In this document: piece by piece, positions 48,015 through 57,539 of the stretch
Numbering within the stretch: the stretch's first letter is position 1
How the letters are laid out: every line of letters starts with the position of its first letter
Assembly (NCBI GenBank): GCA_028751875.1
Contig: CM054135.1
Location: 2,859,860 to 2,923,859, forward strand
Direction of reading: 5' to 3'
Length of the DNA stretch: 64,000 bases
Source of the DNA: Rapana venosa
Taxonomy: Eukaryota > Mollusca > Gastropoda > Neogastropoda > Muricidae
Notes under the pieces: model-generated
Seen by the model: only the letters and a program-made list of their open reading frames with translations
Databases searched by the model: none
Told to the model about the DNA's origin: nothing
Made by a program: the position numbers and the translations under genes

Positions 48015-48305
48015 ATGTGCGAACATGCGTTACGCTGCCGTTAAGCGCCTCACAAGTCAGGCCCTGCGCATCCAACTTCGGCATAAGAGAGAATTATGAT
48101 CTTTAATTTTTTTTCTATAAAAAAGGCTAAAGAATGGAACAAGGAGGCAGAAACAGAGACAAGAAAGGGGGGGGGGGGGGGTGCCAGAAAGAAATGGAAC
48201 AAGGCAGAAACAAAGAGAGGGATAGAAAAGAGGGAAATCCTAGCACAGAATGTCCAGAAGGTGGAGATGCTGTTTCTAATGACAAGGGGCCTTCATCATC
48301 ACCAT
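48015..48305 (+). repeat. Dispersed repeat F, copy 2
   Basis: Second copy of the sequence at 10325-10610: GTTAAGCGCCTCACAAGTCA, CATAAGAGAGAATTATGATC, AAAAAGGCTAAAGAATGGAA, GAACAAGGCAGAAACAAAG and TGTCCAGAAGGTGGAGATGC. A G-run at 48169-48181 interrupts it. Confidence 0.65.
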
Positions 48306-48339
48306 CGTGGCTCTGCCTTGTATTCTGATGCGTTTGTTG

Positions 48340-48620
48340 TATTTTGTATGTTATTGTGTTTGTGTATTGTAGTGTATTGTTAGTGTATCGTATTGTATTG
48401 CATTGTATTGCATTGTATTGTATTGTATTGTATTGTCACTCACGGCATATTTCTCTGCGTGAAATTCCCTCTGCTCCCTCCTTGGGAAGAGTGCTTTGCC
48501 ACCAGGGCAGCACTATTCATTGTGTTGTTCCCAGGTTCTGCGGGACTTGTGTACCCCCTACTGCTGTGGTGACCCTTTTCCCACAAAATTCTGCCAGAAA
48601 TAACTTTGTTCAAGTTGTAG
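48340..48620 (-). mobile_element. SINE-E 3' part with TATTG repeat tail
   Basis: TATTG repeats (48345-48437, the reverse complement of a CAATA tail) are followed by CGGCATATTTCTCTGCGTG, TTGGGAAGAGTGCTTTGCCA and ACAAAATTCTGCCAG, matching SINE-E in minus orientation. Confidence 0.75.
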
Positions 48621-48649
48621 AGGGGTGGGAGATGGGGGTGGGGGGGGGG

Positions 48650-48885
48650 GGATAGAGGGGGCGAGGGTGGGGGGCTTAGTGGCTTGAGCGTTGTGTTTGC
48701 AGTTTGACGGCCTGGATTCGAGCCATCAGCAGTACGCCAATTCAAAGGGGATTTGTTTTGTTTTTATAGGGTTCATATCTGTCCCAACTTCACTCCGCCG
48801 AAAGTCCTTTTTTTCAAAATAGGAATACTATAAGCCGATGCCCCGTAAAGGGAACGCACGCGGATCATTTTGTGCTCGTTTTGTA
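48650..48885 (+). mobile_element. SINE-A, 5' part
   Basis: tRNA-like head GGGGGCTTAGTGGCTTGAG with B box GGATTCGAGCC, leader, and centre CTATAAGCCGATGCCCCG. The 3' half is missing. TATTG repeats follow to 49003. Confidence 0.7.
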
Positions 48886-49003
48886 TGGCATTGTATTGTG
48901 TTGTATTGTATTAAACTTTATTGTATCGTATTGTATTGTGTTGCATTGTGTTGATTGCACTGTATTGTATGACACTGTATTTATTGTATTGTATTGTATT
49001 GTC

Positions 49004-49100
49004 AAGTCAAGTCAAAATTTTAATTCCAGATGGTACATTGAATAAGCAATGCATTTGTTTTTTTTCATCAAGCCATCTATCTAAGAACAAATTTCTTAAT
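49004..49100 (-). mobile_element. Element C, 3' terminus
   Basis: TCAAGTCAAGTCAAAATTTT, TTCCAGATGGTACATTGAAT, AAGCAATGCATTTG and TCAAGCCATCTATCTAAGAA. Related copies lie at 56785-57146 and 58012-58080 on plus. Probably the 3' end of an unidentified LINE or SINE. TATTG/CATTG repeats flank it on both sides. Confidence 0.7.
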
Positions 49101-49284
49101 GGTAATGTATTGTTTTGCATTGTAATGCATTGTGCTGTGTTATAGTGCTACTGTATTGTATCATAATGCAATGTATTGCAATGCACGGCATTGCATTGTA
49201 TTGCATCGCATTGCACTGTATTGTATTGCATACTACTTTAACAACAACCCGTTCTACCTTTAGGAAGAGTTTCATTTTATTTTA

Positions 49285-49460
49285 TTTTATTCTTTTATAT
49301 CGCGGAGAATGGAATAAGCACTTATGTGCTTTTTTACACCCAGTCCCCGTGTGTATGCGGTTTTGTAAATTATGTCATCTGTTCCCACCGGCACACATTG
49401 GCCTACTCTTACGAAAAGCGGAACAGGATTTAACGTGTAAGCAAAATGTTCTGCGTGCGT
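49285..49460 (-). mobile_element. SINE-A1, 3' half
   Basis: GCGGAGAATGGAATAAGCAC, CACCGGCACACATTGGCC, GCGGAACAGGATTTAACG and AAAATGTTCTGCGTGCG. Confidence 0.8.
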
Positions 49461-49725
49461 AAACCATTGAGTGCCCCTAAGAACGGATGACACAAAAAAG
49501 TTTTTAAAAAAATGTAAACTGCATGCATCCGAAGTACCCGAAGTCAGAATGCGGATACCTTAAAGGTGGACAAAACCGGTGGCATACTCAAAACTTCACC
49601 ACTGATGAACCTCGGAGTAGAGGTCGGGAAATAAAAACGTATACATGCATTTCCTTAAAACTTTGTCATCACTTCCCAAAAGGCACGTCATGCCCTACTC
49701 TTTCGAAAAGTGGCGTGGGTTTTTT

Positions 49726-49733
49726 ACGCGCGC

Positions 49734-49784
<51 letters not shown>

Positions 49785-49815
49785 TGTGTGTGTTTGTGTG
49801 TGTGTGTGTGTGTGT

Positions 49816-49865
<50 letters not shown>

Positions 49866-49882
49866 TGTGTGTGTGTGTGTGT
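49726..49882. repeat. GCGT then TG repeat, Z-DNA-prone
   Basis: CGCGCGCG followed by about 13 GCGT units and then TG repeats: strictly alternating purine-pyrimidine. Confidence 0.95.
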
Positions 49883-49909
49883 TGCAAGAGGTTCTGTGTG
49901 CACTCGTAA

Positions 49910-50720
49910 ACCGACCTGAAACCAAACCAACCCGAACCAGACCAAACCAAACCAAAACCAAACTAAAACCAAACCAAACCAAACCCAAACCAAAAGTCCT
50001 TCGAATGAGACTATAAACCGAGATCCCGTGTGCGATCGCACACACATCTTGCGCACACGTTAAAACCCGTTCCGCTCTTCGGAAGAGTAGGTCATTGTGT
50101 GCCCGTTGGAACGGATGACAAAATTTACAAAACTACATACACACGGGGACTGGATGTAAAAAAACACATGAGTGCTTATTCCATTATAATCGAAATAAAA
50201 GAATAGATAAGTAAAAAAATGAATAAACTAAACCAAAATCAACCAAACCCATCCAAAACAAAACCAACCCAAAACCAACCAAATCCAACCCAAACCCAAA
50301 CCCCAAAACCCAAAACCCCAAACCAAACCAAACCCAATCTCAAACCAAACCAAACCCAAACCAAACCAAAACCAAACCCAAACCAAACCAAACCCAAACC
50401 CAAATCAAACCAAACCCAAACCCAAACCACACCAAACCCAAACTCAAACCAAACCCAAACTCAAACCCAAACCCAAACTCAAACTCAAACCCAAACCCAA
50501 ACCAAAACCCAACCCAAACCAAAACCAAAACCAAAACCTAAACCAAAACCAAAACCAAAAATCAAAACCAAAACCAAACCCAAACCCAACCCAAAACCAA
50601 ATCCAAACCTAAACCCAAACCAAACCCAAACCCAAACTCAAACCCAAATCAAACCCAAACCCAAACCAAACCCAAACTCAAACCTACACCAAACCAACCC
50701 CCAAACCAACCCCCAAACCT
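49910..50720. repeat. CCAAA-type array, G-rich in the transcript
   Basis: Imperfect AACC/AAACC/CCCAAA words at 49910-49997 and 50222-50720, split by a SINE-A1. The array ends about 34 bp before the exon 7 donor. Open frames of Lys/Pro/Asn/Gln repeats are artefacts. Confidence 0.95.
49998..50215 (+). mobile_element. SINE-A1 body and 3' end
   Basis: AGTCCTTCGAATGAGACTAT, AACCGAGATCCCGTG, CACACGTTAAAACCCG, AGGTCATTGTGTGCCCG and ATTATAATCGAAATAAAAGA. Inserted in the CCAAA array. Confidence 0.85.
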
Positions 50721-50753
50721 CCAAGCCAGAGACCTACACTACTGTGATCTGAC

Positions 50754-50945
50754 CTGTCCTCGGGGTGACCTCGGCTGCAGGGCAGGGTCGCCCGAGTCCC
50801 AGGTCAGGTTGCAGTTGTGGGACGTGGGGCCCCTGTAGAGGCTGAAGGTCACATCCAGGTCCTGGCCCTTGGGAGCCATGTTGAAGGCCGTCTTCAGCAC
50901 TGCCCCTTGCAGGATGTCCAAGATGGTCAGGGTTCTGTTGAACAC
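50754..50945 (-). CDS. PKD-domain protein, exon 7
   Basis: 192 nt, 64 codons, phase 0 at both ends. The acceptor is GTCGCAG before 50945. The donor after 50754 is GTCAGA, a weaker GT site. It starts with VFNRTLTILD, which completes the last strand of the PKD domain begun in exon 6, then opens a new domain (GAVLKTAFNMAPKGQ, DVTFSLYRG) and reaches CNLTWDSGD at residues 45-53, the WxxGD turn of a PKD domain. The second half of this domain would be exon 8, with which the content fits but the phase does not. NRT and NLT are possible N-glycosylation sites, as expected for an extracellular stalk. High GC and orderly codons contrast with the flanking simple repeats. Confidence 0.82.
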
Positions 50946-50984
50946 CTGCGACGGGCCGGACAGAACGAGATGTTATTTTTTAAG

Positions 50985-51025
50985 AAGAAAAATGACGATG
51001 ACGATGACGATGACGATGATGATGG

Positions 51026-51058
<33 letters not shown>

Positions 51059-51360
51059 CGACGACGACGACGACGACGATGACGACGATGATGATTCGGT
51101 TCGATTCGGTTCGGTTTGCTCGGTTCGGTTCGGTTCGGTTCTCTTCTCTTCTGTTCTCTTCTCGTCTCGCTGGGCTGGAGAGCTTAAATCACAATGAACT
51201 TTTGTTATTTTCATTGTTACTTTCTTCTCTTCTCATGTCTTCTCTTCTCTTCACACTCCAAAGCAAACAACCAACCAACCAACCAAACAAAACAAAACAA
51301 AACACAACAAAACAAAAAACAAACAAATCAAAACGAAACAAAACGAAACAAAACACAACC
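50985..51360. repeat. Serial microsatellites filling intron 6
   Basis: In order: GAC/GAT (50990-51094), TTCGG (51095-51140), TTCTC/TTCTG (51141-51260), then AACC and AACAAAAC (51262-51360). The 460 bp intron has little other sequence. The poly-Asp open frame is rejected. Confidence 0.95.
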
Positions 51361-51405
51361 CACACCACCCCACCACCCCCAATCAACCCAGTCCCCACCA
51401 CTCAC

Positions 51406-51714
51406 CTTCTTATCTAAGCTGTTGCTGACCACAGCGTTGATGTGGAACGTGCCACGGTCGTTGAACTGCCTGGTGTAGTTGTGGTTCAACCGCAAGTCCT
51501 CGGAAATCAGCTCGTTCTTGTAGCCAAAGTCCAGGACCAGACGGGGCTCGGTCGGTTTGGACTTGCCCGGGGACAGCTCGAACCACACGTCGATGTGGGA
51601 GGGGGGAGAGTAGAGGGCGTAGTCTGGGCTGAACATCTGGATGTCGCTGACGCCTTCCAGTACCAGTACTTCCAGAGTCTTCTGGAATGTTCCCGCTGGG
51701 TTGGATACAGAGAT
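51406..51714 (-). CDS. PKD-domain protein, exon 6
   Basis: 309 nt, 103 codons, phase 0 at both ends. The acceptor is GTCGCAG before 51714 and the donor is GTGAG after 51406. The first residues ISVSNPAGTFQKTLEVLV join onto the end of exon 5 (GRYGVH) to give the classic PKD closing strands YxVxIxVSNxAG. A second domain follows: GVSDIQMF linker, HIDVWFEL strand, LVLDFGYKN in place of the usual WDFGDG turn, NHNYTRQFNDRGTFHIN and AVVSNSLDKK. The loss of the GDG turn in this copy is unusual but common in degenerate PKD repeats. The 20 bp around its acceptor are related to the tandem repeat that fills the upstream intron. Confidence 0.9.
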
Positions 51715-52130
51715 CTGCGACCGAAAACCATCGTTTGTTTGTTTGTTTGTTTGTGAGGGCTACGGAGATGTGTGACCGTATTCATAATAATTATCGTTTG
51801 TTTGTTTGTGAGGGCTACGGAGATGTGTGACCGTATTAATTATCATTATCGTTTGTTTGTGAGGGCTACGAAGATGTGTGACCGTATTCATAATAATTAT
51901 CGTTTGTTTGTGAGGGCTACGGAGATGTGTGACCGTATTCATAATAATTATCGTTTGTTTGTTAGGAGACGGAGATGTGTGACCGTATTATTAATTACTG
52001 TTTGTTAGAATACGAGATCTGGGATCATAATGATTGTCGTTTGTTTGTTAGGGATACGGAGATGTGTGAACATATTGATAATTATGGTTTGTTTGATAGG
52101 ATACGGGGATGTGTAACCATAATAATTATC
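51715..52130. repeat. Minisatellite derived from the exon 6 splice-site region
   Basis: Units of about 46-60 bp: ACGGAGATGTGTGACCGTAT plus ATAATTATCGTTTGTTTG, seven or so copies. The plus-strand exon edge GGATACAGAGATCTGCGACC is a clear relative of the unit (GGATACGGAGATGTGTGAAC in the copy near 52044). Confidence 0.88.
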
Positions 52131-52133
52131 GTT

Positions 52134-52262
52134 CGTTGGCTGGTTGGTTGGTTGGTTGGTTGGTTGGTTGGCTGGTTGGTTGGTTGGTTGGTTAGCTGGC
52201 TGGCTGGTTGGTTGGTTGGCTGGTTGGCTGGTTAGTTATTTGGTTGGCTGACTGGTTGGTTG
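52134..52262. repeat. TTGG tetranucleotide repeat
   Basis: GGTTGGTTGG with GGCT interruptions, inside intron 5. Confidence 0.95.
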
Positions 52263-52384
52263 GTCCGTTTATTGATTACAAGGCATAAAAGTATTCTTTG
52301 CTTATTCTTTTTAGTAAACTTGTATTTGATAAATGCCCTTGCCCTTTTATGCCATTTTGACACAAATGACTGAGAGCTAGAAGC

Positions 52385-52470
52385 AGTGTGTGTGTGTGTG
52401 TGTGTGTGTGAGTGTGTGCGTGCGTTCGTGCGTGTGTATATGCGTGCGTGCGTGTTTGTGTGTGTTTGTT
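52385..52470. repeat. TG microsatellite
   Basis: TG repeats with GCGTGCG words, inside intron 5. Confidence 0.9.
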
Positions 52471-52639
52471 TTTTCCTAATTTTTTGCTTAATTTTTTTTG
52501 AATTTCTAGGTTTCTCTTTCCTGAACCTAATAAACAGCTATTTTCATTACTTCAAGAAATACAGTTTGGAAACTACACGAACAAACGTTTTATGTTTAAA
52601 ACTATACTATCATTTGACAATACCAACCAACACTTCTCC

Positions 52640-53383
52640 CTAAACACACACACACACACAAAATACACACGCACACACACATACGCACGCACACACACAC
52701 ACACACAACACACCAAGAAAGACTACGATAATGCCATACATATAATCTCTCTCTATCTCTGCCTTTCTGTCTGTCTCTGTCTCTCTGCCCTCTCTCACAC
52801 ACATACAAACAGAAACTTTCTTTCTTTTCCCCTCTCTCTTTCCCTCTTTCTCTCTCTCCTTCCCTCCCTCCCTCCGTCCCTCTCTCTCCCTCCCTACCCC
52901 TCTCTCTCTCCCTGTCTATCTCTCTCCCTTCCCATCTCTCTCTCTCTCCATCCCCTTCTCTCTCTCTCCCTCTCTCTCTCTCCATCCCCTTCTCTCTCTC
53001 TCTCCATCACCATCTCCTTCTCCATCTCCATTTATCTCTCTCCCTTTCTTTCCATCCCCATCGTTCCCTCCCTCTCTCTCTTTCTCTCTCTCCATCCCCC
53101 ACCTCTCTCTCTCTCTCTCTCCATCCTCCCACCTCTCTCTCTCTCTCCCTCTCTTCCTCTCTCTCCATCCCCCCACATCTCTCTCTCTCTCTCTCTCTCT
53201 CCTCCTCCTCTCTCTCCCCCCCCCTCTCTCTCCTCTCCCCTCTCTTCTCTCTCTCGATCCCCACCTCTCTCTTTCTCTCTCTCTCTCTATCCCCCCCCTC
53301 TCTCTCCCTCTCTTCCTCCCTCTCTATCCCCCACCTCTCTCTCTCTCCCCCCCTCCTCTCTCTCTCTCTCTCTCTCTCCCCTC

Positions 53384-53418
<35 letters not shown>
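52640..53418. repeat. CA, long CT tract, CA
   Basis: CA repeats at 52645-52710, about 650 bp of CT with CCATC and CCC interruptions, then CA up to 11 bp from the exon 5 donor. The transcript carries this as a long GA/GAGAG polypurine stretch. Confidence 0.95.
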
Positions 53419-53419
<1 letters not shown>

Positions 53420-53428
53420 ACTACCCAC

Positions 53429-54127
53429 ATGCACGCCATAGCGGCCCCCGTCGCCAAACGTGTGGCTGTACTGCTTGGGCGTGGCGGGCCAGTCCCCGAC
53501 CACCACCTCGCTGTCCACCGTCCCGTCCTTGTAGTCCAAGGTCACGTTGACGTCGGACCCTGCCGCCAGGGTCAAGGTGTACTGGACCACGGTGCCCGTG
53601 GTGGTGTTGGCCGTGCTGGCCGCGACCTGGAACCCGACGATGGCCGTGGTGAGCGTGTAGCTCTCTTGGATGGACACGGTGCCCAGCGCGTTGGTTCCAG
53701 TGATGTTGACCGCGTAGACGGCGCTAGACATCTTGCCCATCGACACGGACGTCCAGGAGTAGCCGTCCGGGTTGCTGCCGGCCGGGTCCACAGCCATCGG
53801 GGCGCCGTTCAAGGTCACCGCCCAGGTGATGCCGGATCCGGAGGTCACCTTCCAAGGCACCCTCAGGTCCAGCTGGGAGTCCTGACCTTGCTGGGCCAGC
53901 GCCAGCCCCGAGATGCGCTCGTGCACCTGCAAGGTCAGGGCTTTGGTGGCGCTGCTCACCTGATTGCTGCAGGTCACCGAGAAGGCGCGGGTGCCTTTGG
54001 TGGCGTAGGTGTGGGTGCGCGTGGTGGGCCCGATCCCTGCCGGGGTGGTGACCTCGTCCGTGCTTTCTGTCTGGCCGTCCCCGAACGTCCAGGTGCAGGT
54101 GTAGTCCGAGCCTGTGGTCAAGGTGAT
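53429..54127 (-). CDS. PKD-domain protein, exon 5 (largest)
   Basis: 699 nt, 233 codons, phase 0 at both ends. The acceptor is CAACACAG before 54127; the donor is GTGGGT after 53429, chosen because GRYGVH then joins ISVSNPAG of exon 6 as a normal PKD strand. Three domains are visible. First: TWTFGDGQ at residues 12-19, HTY at 39-41, then KGTRAFSVTCSNQVSS. Second: a degenerate copy (RISGLALAQQ, SGSGITWAVTLNG, AVYAVNITGTNALG). Third: IVGFQVAAS, DVNVTLDYKDG and YSHTFGDGGRYGVH. This is the arrangement of the PKD stalk of polycystin-1/REJ-family proteins, which act at the cell surface in sensing or sperm-egg functions; which family member this is cannot be decided here. Very GC-rich third positions contrast with the repeats around it. 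Confidence 0.93.
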
Positions 54128-54149
54128 CTGTGTTGCGGGGGTCGGTGGT

Positions 54150-54400
54150 TGGGTGGTGGGGTGGGTGTGGGTGGGGGTGGGGTTGGGGGAGGGGGTGGGG
54201 TGGGTGGAGGGAGGAGGGGTGGTGGTGGGGTGTAGGGGGTGGAGGGGTGGGGGTGGGGGTGGTGGAGGGGTGGGTGGAGGGGGGGGGGGGTAGGGGGTGG
54301 GGTGGGTGGAGGGAGGGGGTGGTGGAGGAGGGGTGTAGGGGGGAGGGGGTAGGGGGTGGGGTGGGTGGAGGGAGGGGGGTGAGGGAGGGGGTGGGGGATA
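54150..54400. repeat. GGGGTGG/GGAGGG array
   Basis: G-rich degenerate repeat starting about 20 bp upstream of the exon 5 acceptor. In the transcript it is a C-rich (CCACCC) stretch and may serve as the polypyrimidine tract. Confidence 0.9.
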
Positions 54401-54499
54401 AGGGAGGAAGGAAGAAAGAAAAGGAAAGGAGAGTTGGTGAAGGCGCGACACAGCTGAGGGTATCGTAGTATTTTGGTCTTGTGTCTTTTTTATCATTTG

Positions 54500-54838
54500 A
54501 CGCATGTGTGTTGTGTGTGTGTGTGTTGTGTTGTGTGTGTTGTGTGTGTGTTGTGTGTGTGTGCGCATAAGTACGGTGTGTGTGTATGTAAGTGTGTGTG
54601 TGTATGTGTGTGTGAGCGCGCGTGCATGTGTGTATGTGTGCATGCATATGCGCTTGTGTACACACGCGCGTGTGTGCACGTGCACGTGCACATATACGTA
54701 CATTCACAAACGAACATAATTATACACACATACGTGCAGGCACGCGCGTGCGCACATACACACACATACACACATACATACACACATACATACATTCATA
54801 CATACATACATACATACATACATACACACATACATAAA

Positions 54839-54869
<31 letters not shown>

Positions 54870-54905
54870 TTACATACATACATACATACCTACACACAAT
54901 ACACA
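54500..54905. repeat. TG, CACG and CATA repeats
   Basis: TG repeats to 54625, CACGTGCACGTGCACA-type alternating sequence, then CATA/CACATA tetranucleotides at 54720-54900. Confidence 0.92.
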
Positions 54906-55088
54906 CAACAAAATACGCACACACTACACACACACTACACACACACTACATGCTTATACACACTACACCCCCCACCCACACCCCAACACACACTCCACAC
55001 ACACACACTACACTCTCCATCTCTCTCTCCAGCAGGTGGACAAAACACACAAACAGTCTTAGGTTCAATTCCACCCCAACATACACAC

Positions 55089-55089
<1 letters not shown>

Positions 55090-55172
<83 letters not shown>

Positions 55173-55250
55173 ATATCCATAAGGGCGGGGACTAGATGTA
55201 AAAAACACCATACGGGTGCTTATTCATTATCCTTCCAAATAAAAGAATTT
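55090..55250 (+). repeat. CT microsatellite and SINE-A1 tail
   Basis: CT repeats at 55090-55168. Then the 3' end of a SINE-A1 at 55178-55250 (GGGGACTAGATGTAAAAAAC, TGCTTATTCATTATCCT, AAATAAAAGAATT). Confidence 0.75.
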
Positions 55251-55454
55251 GTCAAATGTGTCATTGTCTCTCCCTCCCTCCCTCCCCCATCTCACTATTT
55301 TTTCTTGTCAGATTTTCCCCGTCTAAAAATCATTAAATGTAAATAGACGTTAAACTGAAGATATCACACACGCATGCACACACACACGCAAAACACAGAC
55401 ACACAGACACACACACACACACACACACATCTGTCTAATATCACTTTCTAGAAG

Positions 55455-55752
55455 GTAAGGTAAAGGTAAAGGAGTCCCATAACCTATAAGGTCGTAGGGG
55501 AGCGAGGCGTCAGAGACCTCACTTCTCTAGGGCCAGCATATTGAGGGCGGCGCCCATCTCCTCTCCCTCGCTGCTTTACCTACCCTGACCCTAAAGAGGG
55601 CAGGTACCCATTTACAGCTGGGTGAACTGGGGGGACTGTACTGAAGCCAAGGCGCGCAAACGGTCACCCATCCAACTGGTAACCACGCTCGACGCTGCTT
55701 AACTTGGCTGGGGGAAAGCGAGTGCTCCGACCACTGAGCTATCCCGTCTCCC
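55455..55752 (-). mobile_element. SINE-B, full length with target duplication
   Basis: 3' end GGTAAAGGAGTCCCATAACC, body GCATATTGAGGGCGGCGCC, 5S-like CGGTCACCCATCCAACTGG then CGCTCGACGCTGCTTAAC, head ending GACCACTGAGCTATCCCG. Flanked by TCTAGAAG at 55447-55454 and 55753-55760. Confidence 0.9.
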
Positions 55753-55946
55753 TCTAGAAGATAGATGTTAAAATGAACACACACACAGTACAGACTCTTC
55801 TACGAACCCTTCTCTTCCAACAAAGCCAAACAAAAAAAACCACCCAACCCATCACTACCTCCATCCCAGCACATCCCCACTTTCCCTTTTTTTTTTTTTT
55901 TTTACTGACCACCCCGCCGCCCAAGCATCCTCCTCAACCCCCTCAC

Positions 55947-56188
55947 CAGGAAAGCATAGGCTTCGCCAACGGCCGCAGGGTTGGTGGTCACGTCCAGGCC
56001 TGTGACCGCATCTTGGACGATGACCACGGTGGTGTTGGTTTTGCTGCTGACCGCGTTGGCCGTGGTGACGGTCAGGTTGTACGTGCCTTTGGTCGGGTAC
56101 GTCAGAGCCTTGGAGCGGTCAGTCACGTTGACCGCCAGGGTCCCCGTGCCGTCTCCGTTCGAGTCCCATGTGTACACTGCACCGCTGC
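55947..56188 (-). CDS. PKD-domain protein, exon 4
   Basis: 242 nt, starting in phase 1 and ending in phase 0. The acceptor is CTTAACAG before 56188 and the donor is GTGAGG after 55947. The first codon is completed by the last base of exon 3 (Gly). Content: YTWDSNGDG, the PKD turn with an inserted Asn, then LAVNVTDRSK, TYPTKGTYNLTVTTANAVSS and TTVVIVQDAV, closing the first complete PKD domain. The start of the next follows (GLDVTTNPAAVGEAYAFL) and continues in exon 5 as ITLTTGSDYTC. NVT and NLT are possible glycosylation sites. Splice sites, phases and domain order all agree with both neighbours, so the exon is well supported. Confidence 0.92.
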
Positions 56189-56304
56189 CTGTTAAGACAT
56201 CAGCAGCCAGTCTGTCTTTTTTTGTGTGGTTTTTCTCATGATGATCAGCGCTGAAGCGCCCGTCAGTTTGCAGGAAGCATTTAGGGGTACACAGCAGCGG
56301 CGAG

Positions 56305-56575
56305 AAGTGTGTGTGTGTGTGTGTGTGTGTGTTTGTGTTTGTTTGTTATGTGTTTGTGTGTGTTTGTGTGTGTTTGTGTGTGTGAGTGTGTTTGTGTGTT
56401 GTGTTGTGTGTTTGTGTGTTTGTGTGTATGTGTGTGTGTGTTTGTGTGTGTGTGTTTGTGTGTGTGTGTATGTGTGTGTGTTTGTGAGTATGTGTGTATG
56501 TTTGTGTGTATGTGTGTGTGTTTGTGTGTGTGTGTGCGTGTGTGAGTGTGTGTTTGTGTGTGTGTTTGTGTGTAG

Positions 56576-56607
<32 letters not shown>

Positions 56608-56690
56608 GCGTGTGTGTGTGTGTGTGTGTACGCGTGCGCGCACGCGCGCAGGTGTGTATGAGTATGTGTGTGCGTGTGTATGTATACGTG
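56305..56690. repeat. TG/TTTG microsatellite
   Basis: About 385 bp of TGTG and TTTGTG repeats with GCGC words at the end, inside intron 3. Confidence 0.95.
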
Positions 56691-56784
56691 TGTAATTTGT
56701 ATTTTCCAATGTATTATTTTATCGATTTTCCTCTTTTTTTTACTGGTTCAATTTATTGGTAAAGGTTGCAATAATGTAGTATTT

Positions 56785-57146
56785 CAGTATCATCATTAAG
56801 ACATGTGTTCTTAGATAGATGGCTTGATGAAAAATAAAGCAAATGCATTGCTTATTCACTGTACCAATGAATCTGAATGTCAAGGTCCTTCGGATGAGAC
56901 TATAAACCGAGGCCCCGTGTTCGAACACATGCAGAACATCTTGCGCACACGTTAAATCCTATTCCGCTTTTCGGAAGAGTAGGCCATTGTGTGCCGGTGG
57001 AAACAGATGACAACATTTACAAAACCGCATACATACGGGGACTGGTTGTAAAAAGCACATGAGTGCTTATTCCATTATCCTCGATATAAAAGAATAAATA
57101 AATAACATCTGGAAATAAAAATTTGACTTGACTTGACCTGACTTGA
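56785..57146 (+). mobile_element. Element C split by a SINE-A1
   Basis: CTTAGATAGATGGCTTGATG to TTGCTTATTCACTGTACCA (56866), then, beyond the SINE, ACATCTGGAAATAAAAATTT and GACTTGACTTGACCTGACTT. Matches the uninterrupted element at 49004-49100. Confidence 0.8.
56870..57108 (+). mobile_element. SINE-A1 inserted in element C
   Basis: TCCTTCGGATGAGACTATAA, CCGAGGCCCCGTG, CACACGTTAAATCCTATTC, AGGCCATTGTGTGCCGG and CCTCGATATAAAAGAATAAA. Lacks the tRNA-like head. Very similar to 43945-44285. Confidence 0.87.
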
Positions 57147-57450
57147 GATGGGCTGAGCCCCTTCTAACAGCTAGTGTAATGACAGTGGTGACCCCTGCTA
57201 CCTACAGCTGGGGTGGAGAACACCACTGCCAAGAAGCCACAAGCGATACCTTTCTTCATGTCGTGTTGGTTGTAGCGAGCCCTACCGACCACGAAAGCCA
57301 TATCAGGGCTGTCACTGTCCCCTCAATCTTTGTCAGTCGCTCCAGCAACTTTCACTTCAAATTCAAAACCCAACACCTCCTAAAACCTTCAAATAATTAT
57401 CTAGCCCTGTCCTTCTGAAGAAAAAAACCCACAATATTAAATGACACAAT
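57140..57450. other. Unassigned sequence in intron 3
   Basis: A plus-strand open frame of 91 codons runs here (with YSWGG and a HVVLVVASPT stretch), but it is antisense to the gene, has no splice support and no known domain. Left unassigned. Confidence 0.35.
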
Positions 57451-57539
57451 TCCTAAATCACTTTATTCCTTAAGGCTAATGAGCCAGGCTGTACTATACT
57501 GAGGACGCCAGCCATTCCGCTTAATTTATCTTCATTTAC

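Noticed and set aside
50817..51197. Poly-Asp open frame
   Set aside because: GAC/GAT microsatellite in intron 6 on the strand opposite to the gene.
52592..54235. Plus-strand open frame of 547 codons
   Set aside because: The first half is CT/CA repeat (Ser-Leu and His-Thr runs). The second half is the antisense of PKD exon 5, and the minus strand carries the real domains.
53324..54703. Single 459-codon minus open frame as one exon
   Set aside because: Only 53429-54127 has PKD content. The ends translate CA, CT and G-rich repeats, and good splice sites bound the true exon.
57143..57418. 91-codon plus open frame as an additional PKD exon
   Set aside because: It is on the opposite strand to the gene and lacks the WxFGDG turn and suitable splice sites.
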